From contig JAQWCN010000005.1 of the NCBI GenBank assembly GCA_028705955.1, forward strand, positions 1 to 40,672: a DNA stretch of 40,672 nt, given 5' to 3'. The notes beneath the pieces were generated by a model. That model had not been told where the DNA came from. It saw nothing but the letters and a program-made list of their open reading frames with translations, and searched no databases. Shown here piece after piece: positions 34,825 to 40,672 of this stretch (position 1 is the stretch's first letter; every line of letters starts with the position of its first letter). Source of the stretch: Eubacteriaceae bacterium. Lineage in GTDB: Bacteria; Bacillota; Clostridia; Eubacteriales; Eubacteriaceae. The position numbers and the translations under genes were made by a program.

Positions 34825-35143
34825 CGGAATCTTTGGTTTCCAAAGCGGCGAGTTTGTCCTTGATGGCTTTGATTTCCTCTGCGGTCATATCTTCCATGGC
34901 ATTCATCAACTCATCAGCCTTGGGTTTAATACTTGCGGTCATCTTATCAGAGGTGGTTTTTACAGCATCTTTGACATTTCGCTTGAGCTCTTCATTGACC
35001 ACTTTGCCCTGTTCGACAGTAATTTCTCCTTTATCGACACAGTAGTCAACAATCTGCTGGGCTTTTTCCGCTGTTAAGGCCGCGGCGCCGACGCCAGCCA
35101 GAACCATTTTTTTAACTTCTTCTCCAAAATTGATTTTAGACAT
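34808..35143 (-). CDS. phasin-like small helical protein
   Basis: A 111-residue protein, mostly helical and charged: KINFGEEVKKMVLAGVGAAALTAEKAQQIVDYCVDKGEITVEQGKVVNEELKRNVKD, with an acidic C-terminus (ETKDSDDDAQ). The pattern (G-x-G-A-x-A-L-T-x-E-K, then VDxxVxKGExTxEQG) matches the short 'phasin family' proteins that precede UbiB-like genes in many Clostridia. Despite the name, a role on polyhydroxyalkanoate granules is not shown here. GGAGGG lies eight bases before the ATG. It overlaps the ubiB-like gene, suggesting that they act together. Confidence 0.75.
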   Translation of the reverse strand: MSKINFGEEVKKMVLAGVGAAALTAEKAQQIVDYCVDKGEITVEQGKVVNEELKRNVKDAVKTTSDKMTASIKPKADELMNAMEDMTAEEIKAIKDKLAALETKDSDDDAQ

Positions 35144-35175
35144 GTGTATGCCCTCCTTCTCCCTGTGATGGTTTT

Positions 35176-35184
35176 AGTATAGCA
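35176..35184 (-). promoter_or_regulatory. possible extended -10 promoter of the phasin-like/ubiB-like pair
   Basis: TGCTATACT on the minus strand, about 30 bases before the phasin-like ATG, fits an extended -10 element. No good -35 hexamer is visible. Confidence 0.4.
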
Positions 35185-35212
35185 GTATTTGTTTAAATAA
35201 TGCTTTTACTAT

Positions 35213-35524
35213 TCAATTTGATGTTTGACGGATGATTTCTATTGTTTTTCTAAAGTCCTTTAATTTATTTTGAAACAGAGAATAAGCATCGAAAGCTTTG
35301 TCCATCTGTTCTTCGCGCAGTGCTTCAACCAGATCGCATAGGGATTGGTATAATGGATCCAGCCCCAGATTGCCGGCAACCCCTTTGAGGGCGTGGGCAC
35401 TTTCAAAAGCAGCTTCGGCATCTTTATTTTGAATGGCCTGGCCAAGTTTTTTAAATCCGGGGTCTGTCGTAAAGGTGATGAGACATTCTTTATAAAAGGC
35501 TTCGTCGTTCACCATGCGATCCAT
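35213..35524 (-). CDS. Hpt (histidine phosphotransfer) domain protein, 5' end apparently frameshifted
   Basis: A stand-alone Hpt four-helix domain that would relay phosphate between a histidine kinase and a response regulator. The phosphorylated histidine is in ESAHALKGVAGNLGL (about residue 45), followed by DPLYQSLCDLVEALREEQMDKAF. The open frame starts at ATG 35524 with no Shine-Dalgarno; a TGA lies six codons upstream in frame. Just upstream, in another frame, is a well-placed start (GAGGAG, then GTG 35568) encoding MSTMINQLNDYGA, which looks like the missing N-terminus of this family. The gene therefore seems broken by a small deletion, or the sequence has an error. No partner kinase is in the window. 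Confidence 0.78.
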   Translation of the reverse strand: MDRMVNDEAFYKECLITFTTDPGFKKLGQAIQNKDAEAAFESAHALKGVAGNLGLDPLYQSLCDLVEALREEQMDKAFDAYSLFQNKLKDFRKTIEIIRQTSN

Positions 35525-35527
35525 GGC

Positions 35528-35568
35528 TTTGCGCCATAATCATTGAGTTGATTAATCATTGTACTCAC
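35528..35568 (-). other. detached 5' fragment of the Hpt gene (out of frame)
   Basis: GTG 35568 with GAGGAG seven bases upstream opens a frame reading MSTMINQLNDYGAK, then runs into the wrong frame and stops at TGA eight residues after the A. Related Hpt proteins usually read YGA followed by four or five residues and then A(M/L)(D/E)RF, so about ten bases seem to be missing near 35528. Confidence 0.6.
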
Positions 35569-35582
35569 GGCTGAGCTCCTCA

Positions 35583-36077
35583 CTAATACTGTAACAAGTT
35601 TAATTCTTTAATTAATTGCTTCTTTTCCAAATCCATTAAGTCTTTTTTGATTTCTAAACCGCCGGCATAGCCGGTCAGCAGTCCATTGGTTCCAATGACG
35701 CGATGGCAGGGAATAATAATGGCCAGGGGATTTTTGTTGTTGGCACGACCCACAGCCCTCGGCGCCTTGGGACTGTCGATGGCATTGGCGACATCCTGAT
35801 ACGTCCATATTTGTCCATAGGGAATTTTTCTTAAAACGTTCCATACCTTTTGCTGAAAAACGGTTCCCCGCGGTTCGATGGAGAGATTAAACGATTTCCG
35901 CTCCCCTTTGAAATAATCATCCAATTGCTGTGCCGCCTGATCCAGAATCGGCCGGGTCACGGTTTCTTCCTCATCTTTTTCCACAACCCATTTTACATTT
36001 AAAAGAATGGTCGCTGTTGATCTGAGTTGTAAAAGTCCAAATGGGGATTGGAAATACTGTATAAAACGTTCTTCCAT
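35583..36077 (-). CDS. ogt: methylated-DNA-protein-cysteine methyltransferase
   Basis: Suicide repair protein that moves the methyl group from O6-methylguanine to its own cysteine. ATG 36077, after AAGGAGG, gives MEERFIQYFQSPFGLLQL and 164 residues; the track's 36107 extends upstream of the Shine-Dalgarno. Motifs are FQQKVWNVLRKIPYGQIWTYQDVANAI, APRAVGRANNKNPLAIIIPCHRVIGTNGLLTGYAGGLEIK with the active-site PCHRVIG, and a short C-terminus. Belongs to the Ogt/AGT type without an AdaA domain. It is followed 14 bases later by the Hpt start. Confidence 0.96.
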   Translation of the reverse strand: MEERFIQYFQSPFGLLQLRSTATILLNVKWVVEKDEEETVTRPILDQAAQQLDDYFKGERKSFNLSIEPRGTVFQQKVWNVLRKIPYGQIWTYQDVANAIDSPKAPRAVGRANNKNPLAIIIPCHRVIGTNGLLTGYAGGLEIKKDLMDLEKKQLIKELNLLQY

Positions 36078-36142
36078 CGCTGTCTCCTCCTTAAATTTCT
36101 TTTCCAAATTGATACGACCTGCTCTTACGCAGGTTTATTTTT

Positions 36143-36171
36143 ATTTTAATGTAAAAAACGTAAAGAAGCAA
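36143..36171 (-). promoter_or_regulatory. promoter of ogt
   Basis: TTGCTT and TAAAAT are separated by 17 bases on the minus strand, about 70 bases before the ogt ATG. Confidence 0.55.
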
Positions 36172-36374
36172 GCGATTTCAAAAATTTACTTGAAAAAATT
36201 CTAAAGAAAAAACAGAGGTGAAATTCTTATTATGAAACGTTCAAAAGGGAATAAGGTCAAGATCACAAAAATAAACTAAAGAAAAAAATATGGATTATTT
36301 TTTATTTTCAGTCCATACCATTCAATGAAAAAATAAAGGGATTGATAAAAACCAAAGGCTAAAAAAATCGGATT

Positions 36375-36397
36375 TATACCAGAGAGTCTGGTATAAT
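36375..36397 (+). promoter_or_regulatory. extended -10 promoter overlapped by a perfect palindrome (DUF815 gene)
   Basis: TATACCAGA and TCTGGTATA are exact inverted repeats around GAG (36375-36395). The right arm merges with TGGTATAAT, a consensus extended -10 element (36389-36397). A repressor dimer bound here would block the promoter. No adjacent regulator gene is seen. Confidence 0.65.
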
Positions 36398-36429
36398 AAA
36401 ACAATACTAATTTGGAAGAAGGAAAAAGG

Positions 36430-37740
36430 ATGCACCGATTAACATCACAATTAATTGTATACCGTAATATCGATTCAGACAGTATTTTATTTAAACTTTC
36501 AGATATTTGCAGGCGTTATACCGAAGGCGAATACATGAAAGAAGCTTTGATTTCTGAAATTTATGTACAAATCAACCGGCTTTTGGATGTGGCGACCCGT
36601 TACGGGTTTAATACCAATTTATGGCATAATTATCTGGCCTTTTTATTGGCTGTGACTGAAAATCCATTTACGCTGGTTTCCGAAAAAAACGGCGCCCAGG
36701 CTGGAACAGTCAATGATTTTGCAAAAAATGATTTTGCTGTTTTTAAACGGCTCTTTGATTATGACTTTTCCGATATCGAAAAAGGGCTGGGCATCCACTG
36801 CTTTTCAACGATTGAAAGCTATCGCGCTATTATGAAGAGTGAACAAATCTTTAACAAGAGCGTCAGCGAAAAAGTACAGGAACTGAGCCAGGCGATTGAA
36901 ACGGCCCAGGGTGATGACGCACTGTACCAGTGTGTGACGGATTTTTACAAGACCTATGGTGTGGGTAAACTAGGACTTAACCGGGCTTTTCGCATTGGTA
37001 ATGAAGCCAACATCAGCATCCTGGAACCGATCACGGCCACGGGCAATGCGCGGCTGGATGATCTGGTGGGTTATGACATCCAAAAACAGAAATTGATTGA
37101 AAATACCGAAGCCTTTGTGGCTGGCAGAAGGGCCAATAATGTGTTACTCTATGGCGATGCCGGTACAGGAAAATCCACCAGCATCAAAGCGATTTTAAAT
37201 GAATATGAAAGTCGCGGGCTGCGGATGATAGAAGTCTACAAACACGAGTTTAAATACCTGTCCCGGGTGATATCAGAAATTAAAAATCGCAATTACCGGT
37301 TTATTATCTACATGGATGACTTGTCATTTGAAGAGTTTGAAATTGAATATAAATATTTAAAAGCAGTCATTGAAGGCGGACTGGAAACCAAGCCGGAAAA
37401 TGTACTCATTTATGCCACCTCCAACCGGCGTCATCTGATCCGGGAAACCTGGAGTGACCGGAATGATGGCGGTTCAGATGAAGTGCATATGTCCGATACC
37501 GTTCAGGAAAAATTATCCCTTTCCGACCGCTTTGGCGTTACGATTGGTTATTTCAGACCTTCACCGGATGAATTCTACAACATTGTGATTGGTCTCGCCC
37601 GTCAGTATCCGGAAATTACCCTGAGTGACGAAGCCCTTAAAGATGAAGCGATGAAGTGGGAAATGCGTCACAGCGGCATGTCTGGACGGACAGCCCAGCA
37701 ATTTATTAATCATTTGTTGGGAAGCAGCCTTCAAAAATAA
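36430..37740 (+). CDS. DUF815 family AAA ATPase
   Basis: ATG 36430 is preferred to the track's TTG 36412 because AAGGA lies about six bases upstream; the protein has 436 residues. The C-terminal half is a P-loop ATPase: [59 protein letters not shown] with Walker [29 protein letters not shown] with Walker [21 protein letters not shown] (sensor/Arg region), and [24 protein letters not shown]. These match the DUF815 family. The N-terminal 200 residues are helical with no known domain. Cytoplasmic; function unknown. Single-gene transcript with its own promoter, operator and terminator. Confidence 0.9.
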   Translation: MHRLTSQLIVYRNIDSDSILFKLSDICRRYTEGEYMKEALISEIYVQINRLLDVATRYGFNTNLWHNYLAFLLAVTENPFTLVSEKNGAQAGTVNDFAKNDFAVFKRLFDYDFSDIEKGLGIHCFSTIESYRAIMKSEQIFNKSVSEKVQELSQAIETAQGDDALYQCVTDFYKTYGVGKLGLNRAFRIGNEANISILEPITATGNARLDDLVGYDIQKQKLIENTEAFVAGRRANNVLLYGDAGTGKSTSIKAILNEYESRGLRMIEVYKHEFKYLSRVISEIKNRNYRFIIYMDDLSFEEFEIEYKYLKAVIEGGLETKPENVLIYATSNRRHLIRETWSDRNDGGSDEVHMSDTVQEKLSLSDRFGVTIGYFRPSPDEFYNIVIGLARQYPEITLSDEALKDEAMKWEMRHSGMSGRTAQQFINHLLGSSLQK

Positions 37741-37790
37741 AAGAATGCCTTGATGCTTTTTTGAAAAGAGAAATAAAAAACGACGTGTAC

Positions 37791-37826
37791 AAAACGGTGT
37801 AGCCCTTAGGGTTACGCCGTTTTTTA
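37791..37826 (+). terminator. terminator of the DUF815 gene
   Basis: AACGGTGTAGCCC and GGGTTACGCCGTT form a long stem with two wobble or mismatch positions around TTA, followed by TTTTTATT. Confidence 0.85.
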
Positions 37827-37881
37827 TTAAAAAAACTGCAATCCCTTTTAGCCTTTCTTATCCGCCGATAAATTTAGCAAT

Positions 37882-37919
37882 AAAAAAAGCCCTAAACCCT
37901 CTTTTATAGGGATTAAGGC
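37882..37919 (-). terminator. terminator after tRNA-Gln
   Basis: On the minus strand GCCTTAATCCC pairs with GGGTTTAGGGC (one mismatch, one wobble) and is followed by TTTTTTT, about 12 bases after the tRNA 3' end. Confidence 0.8.
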
Positions 37920-37931
37920 GTTCTTTTATAA

Positions 37932-38006
37932 TGGCGGGGGTAGCAGGATTCGAACCTGCGCATAATGGAGTCAGAGTCCATTGCCTTACCGCTTGGCGAT
38001 ACCCCT
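37932..38006 (-). tRNA. tRNA-Gln (anticodon CUG)
   Basis: The minus strand folds as a tRNA. The acceptor 5' side is AGGGGTA, the D arm GCC AAGCGGTAA GGC, and the anticodon arm ATGGA CTCTGAC TCCAT with anticodon CTG (37972-37974). A short variable region is followed by the T arm GCAGG TTCGAAT CCTGC, the acceptor 3' side TACCCCC, discriminator G and an encoded CCA. The sequence aligns closely with Bacillus tRNA-Gln. Positions 1 and 72 are A and C and cannot form a standard pair. A single-gene unit with its own strong promoter and terminator. Confidence 0.95.
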
Positions 38007-38022
38007 TCACAGAACAAACAAT

Positions 38023-38051
38023 ATTTTAACTGTCCTCCAGGGTTTTGTCAA
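38023..38051 (-). promoter_or_regulatory. promoter of tRNA-Gln
   Basis: TTGACA and TAAAAT are separated by 17 bases on the minus strand, about 17 bases before the mature tRNA 5' end. Strong core, as expected for a stable RNA gene. Confidence 0.85.
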
Positions 38052-38159
38052 GGAAAATATTGTTGTTTGTGATGAAAAAGCGATGGTGACGGCTTATAGC
38101 GTTTGTCGGACCGGAAGATTACACGCTTGAGGACATTTTGAAAAACCTTGAGGAAGCAA

Positions 38160-38204
38160 TAAAAATATCCCCTTTATCAGACGGAGCAGCCGGATAAAAG
38201 GGAT
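38160..38204 (-). terminator. terminator of dnaD-dnaI
   Basis: On the minus strand ATCCCTTTTATC pairs with GATAAAGGGGAT (one mismatch) around a 14-base loop, followed by ATTTTTATTG. It lies six bases after the dnaI stop. Confidence 0.82.
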
Positions 38205-38209
38205 TCCTG

Positions 38210-39187
38210 TTATTTTTTCTTGAGCAGCCGGATATCGGTTCCGTAAAACTGAATGGTCCGGAAATTACCCCGGATCCGGGAGGACAGCCGTTTATCGTAT
38301 TGGGTCATGATCTGGTTCGAGGTCAGGTTGGTGGAAATAATCATCCGGCGGTCCTCCAGAAGCCGGGCATTGATCATTTCGTACAGCTGATTGCCGGAGA
38401 AATCGGAACCGTATTCGGCGCCCAGGTCATCGATGATGAGCAGTTCGCAATCCAGAAGGGTTTCATAAATCTGATCCACCCCATTATGGTCACTTCCCTT
38501 GTGATACAGATTATCCCGGACCGATTTTACCAGATGGGCAGCGGTGGTGTATACCACGCTTTTGTTCTGGTGGATTAACCGGCCGGCAATGCAGTTGGAT
38601 AAAAACGTTTTGCCGAGACCAGGCGCACCGGTGAACAAATAATTGTCGGTTACTTTGTCAAAATGGGCACAGTAATTTTTAAAAAAACGAACCATATTGG
38701 TCATGTATTTCTTGGGATTGATTTTTTCATCCGGTAAATTCGGGTAGTAGTCCAGATTAAAGGTGTCAAAGTTTTCCCGCCGGGCCAGAGGTTTTAAATC
38801 GTACCGGGAAAAAGCGGCCTCGGCCAATTGGGCTTTTAAACAGTCACAGGGATGGCCGTTGATATAGCCGGTATCCTTGCATTTTGAACAGCGATACGTG
38901 AGGGTTAAGGCGTCCGGGGCCAGATTGTGGCTGGCCAGGAGTTCATTGCGCCGGGTTTCAAGGGCATTGATTTTATTTTGATATTGATCCAGGGCATCGG
39001 GTTCCCCGGACAGTTTGGCCCGGACCAGTGCCGTTCCAGCCAGATCCATTTGTGATTTGATGTCCCGGAGTTCCGGGATTTGGGTTTCAATCTGGTTGAT
39101 GCGCTGGTGCTGTAAAAAGAGTCTTCTGGCATTTTCATCCAGAAAATCCCGGATGATGCTGTCATTGTTGGGATGGTTCGTTGTCAT
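38210..39187 (-). CDS. dnaI: helicase loader DnaI (DnaC-like AAA+ ATPase)
   Basis: AAA+ protein that loads the replicative helicase onto the origin. ATG 39187 has GGAGG seven bases upstream, giving MTTNHPNNDSIIRDFLDENARRLF and 325 residues. The N-terminal helical part contains a coiled coil and a cysteine cluster (YRCSKCKDTGYINGHPCDCLK), a likely zinc site like that of DnaI. The ATPase domain has Walker A (YLFTGAPGLGKTFLSNCIAGRL), Walker B (CELLIIDDLGAEYGSDF), MIISTNLTSNQIMTQYDKRLSSRI (sensor and Arg finger). It overlaps the end of dnaD by 26 bases. Confidence 0.93.
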   Translation of the reverse strand: MTTNHPNNDSIIRDFLDENARRLFLQHQRINQIETQIPELRDIKSQMDLAGTALVRAKLSGEPDALDQYQNKINALETRRNELLASHNLAPDALTLTYRCSKCKDTGYINGHPCDCLKAQLAEAAFSRYDLKPLARRENFDTFNLDYYPNLPDEKINPKKYMTNMVRFFKNYCAHFDKVTDNYLFTGAPGLGKTFLSNCIAGRLIHQNKSVVYTTAAHLVKSVRDNLYHKGSDHNGVDQIYETLLDCELLIIDDLGAEYGSDFSGNQLYEMINARLLEDRRMIISTNLTSNQIMTQYDKRLSSRIRGNFRTIQFYGTDIRLLKKK

Positions 39188-40223
39188 CGTAGAGCCTCCA
39201 AATAAAATCAATGTCTTTTTGATCCATTTCAGCCATTAAGGCCTTCCGTTCTTTGGTATCGGCATCCTGGGCTGGTGTGGTTTCCGCCTTCCGGGCCGGC
39301 CGGCTTTGTTTGTCGGCCTCGACCTGGCTTAAAGTGGTGTATCCGCTGTCGTGCCAGCGTTTGAGGATCGCATCGATATAACGAATGTTGGGTTTGTCAG
39401 TCCGGTCCATGGCGGCGGTAATTAAGGTCATATCAAATCCGTAGCCGGTAAACCAGTTGTCGATCATGGTCTTTTCCCAGGCGATGGGGCCCCGGCGTAA
39501 ACCGAGATACCGGAAGATGCCGTAAATGCGTTTTTGCTGGGCCTTGGAATCGGCAATGGCGGTTTCGGCATCGTTAAAGGTCACCACACCCTGTTCCTGC
39601 CAGTTTCTTGCGATGGATTCCATATATTTAAGGGTCTGGGAACTGGTAAAGTCATTATCTTTACCGGAGATGATGTTGATGGTGTATTCAACGAGAACAA
39701 CGATGGTTTCCGGCTCAAAGTTGTATTCCTGATGCCAGCGCACAAAAGTCATGGTGGCGGCCTTGGTCAAGGGGCGGCTTCCCAGCATGGCCTGAATTTT
39801 TTCAAACATACCGGCCATCCGGGCTTCCATGGCCGGATCTTCTGGCTGAAGCCGTTTGGGCGCACGAACAGGGTCCGGAGTCTCTTCCCGGTGGTGTCCG
39901 CCCATAATAATGGAAGGAATATTGTAATACGTTACCCGGGCCTGTCCGGAACTGCTGTAAGTCACACTGAGTATTTTCTGATCCTGCCAGTAGGTCCAGG
40001 CGTTTTTGACATCGCCTTCGGTAATATTAAACAATTGGCTCAGCGCGATATTATCCACGGGGACAGCCTGGTGGTTAAAACATTGCTTGAGACCGTAGAG
40101 GTATACTTTTACGTAATCGCCCCGGGCCTGGGGCATATACAGGTTGATAAAACTGTTTTCCACCGGGGTGATGCCCAGGTTGTCATTGTCGATTTCAAAC
40201 GAAAATTGGGTGTGATGATCCAT
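39162..40223 (-). CDS. dnaD: DnaD-domain replication initiation protein
   Basis: DNA-remodelling protein that helps recruit the DnaI-helicase complex. The track start (40370) lies upstream of the promoter; ATG 40223 follows AAGGAAACC and gives MDHHTQFSFEIDNDNLGITPVEN, 353 residues. An N-terminal winged-helix-like region (VENSFINLYMPQARGDYVKVYLYGLKQCFN...ITEGDVKNAWTYWQDQKIL) is followed by two DnaD C-terminal-type repeats: one around MTFVRWHQEYNFEPETIVVLVEYTI and one around KTMIDNWFTGYGFDMTLITAAMDRT...RYIDAILKRWHDSGYTTL. In Firmicutes such genes sit directly before dnaI. Could equally be named DnaB-like (Bacillus sense). Confidence 0.9.
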   Translation of the reverse strand: MDHHTQFSFEIDNDNLGITPVENSFINLYMPQARGDYVKVYLYGLKQCFNHQAVPVDNIALSQLFNITEGDVKNAWTYWQDQKILSVTYSSSGQARVTYYNIPSIIMGGHHREETPDPVRAPKRLQPEDPAMEARMAGMFEKIQAMLGSRPLTKAATMTFVRWHQEYNFEPETIVVLVEYTINIISGKDNDFTSSQTLKYMESIARNWQEQGVVTFNDAETAIADSKAQQKRIYGIFRYLGLRRGPIAWEKTMIDNWFTGYGFDMTLITAAMDRTDKPNIRYIDAILKRWHDSGYTTLSQVEADKQSRPARKAETTPAQDADTKERKALMAEMDQKDIDFIWRLYDDNEPSQQ

Positions 40224-40287
40224 GGTTTCCTTTCTTAATAATGTGCGCGAAATGCGCTTTTTGTCAGCTGAAAATCTTATGGTCCTC

Positions 40288-40316
40288 ATTATATCACAGT
40301 AAAAAATGGCACTCAA
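40288..40316 (-). promoter_or_regulatory. promoter of dnaD-dnaI
   Basis: TTGAGT and TATAAT are separated by 17 bases on the minus strand, about 65 bases before the dnaD ATG. It confirms that the longer ORF-track start is not used. Confidence 0.75.
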
Positions 40317-40373
40317 ACTTTTTGAGTAATTGTAACAAATCTGTGACAAAAAAGTAAACATCCTGTGCAATTC

Positions 40374-40401
40374 TTGCCTGTCATTTTTCTTATGATATAA
40401 T
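40374..40401 (+). promoter_or_regulatory. promoter of murA
   Basis: TTGCCT and TATAAT are separated by 16 bases, with TG before the -10 (TGATATAAT). The leader to murA would be about 125 bases. Confidence 0.65.
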
Positions 40402-40532
40402 GCTAAAGGAAAAAGATGGTCATTTTGTTTTTTTAAAAATAAATGGGCTAAAAAAATAGATGAGCCATGTCAATCAGAATAAAACTCTTTTGATGGATGA
40501 GAGATGTAAAAAAGTGAGAGGATTTTAGAAAT

Positions 40533-40672
40533 ATGGAAAAATTAGTGATTGAAGGCGGTTATCCGCTGAAGGGAAACGTTCGGATTTCCGGGGCAAAAAA
40601 TGCAGTGCTGGGTTTAATACCGGCAGCCATTCTTTGTGGCTGTGTGAATACCATCGACAATGTACCTCAAAT
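40533..40672 (+). CDS. murA: UDP-N-acetylglucosamine 1-carboxyvinyltransferase, N-terminal part (cut by window edge)
   Basis: First enzyme of peptidoglycan precursor synthesis, which adds enolpyruvate to UDP-GlcNAc in the cytoplasm. Only 46 codons are inside the window: [46 protein letters not shown]. This is the conserved MurA start, including GAKNA with the substrate-binding lysine-asparagine pair. An AGAGG lies about eleven bases before the ATG, slightly far. The rest, including the active-site cysteine loop, lies beyond the edge, so completeness cannot be judged. Confidence 0.95.
   Translation, partial: MEKLVIEGGYPLKGNVRISGAKNAVLGLIPAAILCGCVNTIDNVPQ

Larger units (their letters stand above)
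36078..36429. other. ogt-DUF815 divergent intergenic region
   Basis: About 350 bases, AT-rich. It holds the ogt promoter on the minus strand and a promoter with a palindromic operator before the DUF815 gene. The middle (36180-36360) has no convincing gene; a 15-codon frame at 36232 (MKRSKGNKVKITKIN) has only a distant AGAGG upstream and I do not call it. Confidence 0.6.
40224..40532. other. dnaD-murA divergent intergenic region
   Basis: About 310 bases with back-to-back promoters for dnaD (minus) and murA (plus). The murA leader (40402-40532) is AT-rich and carries only a short weak hairpin (GGCT...AGCC near 40445-40466). I see no gene, riboswitch or operator in it. Confidence 0.6.

Noticed and set aside
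36100-36140. Small hairpin ACCTGC/GCAGGT in the ogt leader
   Set aside because: Six base pairs only, with no T tract and no known motif.
36232-36279. 15-codon ORF (MKRSKGNKVKITKIN) before the DUF815 gene
   Set aside because: The nearest AGAGG is too far upstream and a frame this short is expected by chance.
38090-38197. Open plus-strand stretch reading FVGPEDYTLEDILKNLEEAIKI, possible gene remnant
   Set aside because: No start codon after the preceding TGA, no known family, and its end coincides with the dnaI terminator hairpin. It may be a decayed fragment, but evidence is too thin.
39534-40238. 234-codon plus-strand ORF opposite dnaD
   Set aside because: Shadow of dnaD; the minus-strand frame has a recognisable DnaD fold, promoter and Shine-Dalgarno.

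Overview
This window is the replication-origin region of a low-to-mid-GC Gram-positive bacterium, most likely an anaerobic Clostridia member of the Eubacteriaceae/Acetobacterium type. That placement is inferred from gene content and order: rpmH-dnaA-dnaN-yaaA-recF-gyrB-gyrA, jag/yidC/mnmE/mnmG/rsmG/noc/parA/parB, gdpP-rplI-dnaB, T-box metG, a DnaI/DnaD-type helicase-loading pair, and a phasin-like/UbiB-like gene pair. Nearly everything is core chromosome. I see no prophage, insertion sequence, CRISPR array or defence island.

Layout. Positions 1-708 hold the N-terminus of an LTA-synthase-like membrane protein, cut by the window edge. From there to about 10 kb, minus-strand genes run yybS-gdpP-rplI-dnaB-FAD oxidoreductase-rsmI, then T-box-metG-LtaS-like. 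A lone plus-strand acylphosphatase gene sits at 10.1-10.4 kb. From 10.5 to 23.3 kb a long leftward series runs from rpmH through rnpA-yidD-yidC-jag, then mnmE-mnmG-rsmG-noc-parA-parB, a membrane protein, cvpA-like, mscS-like and DUF951 genes, and finally rpsF-ssb-rpsR. The origin appears bipartite: one DnaA-box cluster lies upstream of dnaA (23.5 kb), and a second, with a DnaA-trio-like unwinding element, lies between dnaA and dnaN (25.1 kb). Rightward genes dnaN, yaaA, recF, gyrB, gyrA and rpe follow to 33.05 kb. After that come a leftward group (ogt, an Hpt gene with an apparent 5' frameshift, a phasin-like gene, a ubiB-like gene), a rightward DUF815 ATPase, a leftward tRNA-Gln(CUG), leftward dnaD-dnaI, and the start of rightward murA. 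Most genes within 20 kb of the origin are transcribed away from it.

How the genes work together. The window holds most of the initiation machinery (DnaA, DnaB helicase, DnaD/DnaI loader, sliding clamp, SSB, gyrase) and the origin segregation system (ParA, ParB, a Noc-like ParB paralogue, and two parS-type sites, one perfect inside mnmE and one 15/16 just upstream of noc). It also holds ribosome and tRNA maintenance genes (L34, L9, S6, S18, RNase P protein, RsmG, RsmI, MnmE/MnmG, MetRS) and membrane insertion genes (YidC, YidD). Start codons were re-chosen in about a dozen cases from Shine-Dalgarno position. rpmH is absent from the ORF track because of its length and was found by reading the sequence.

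No wholly new system is evident. The points most worth a second look are the parS/Noc-site arrangement with a Noc that lacks the membrane-targeting helix, the DnaA-trio element, perfect inverted repeats at the dnaA leader and at the yaaA and DUF815 promoters, intrinsic terminators placed inside the rpmH-rnpA and jag-mnmE junctions, an A1-C72 mismatch in tRNA-Gln, the frameshifted Hpt gene, and an unrecognised membrane protein with a long basic tail encoded directly after parB.
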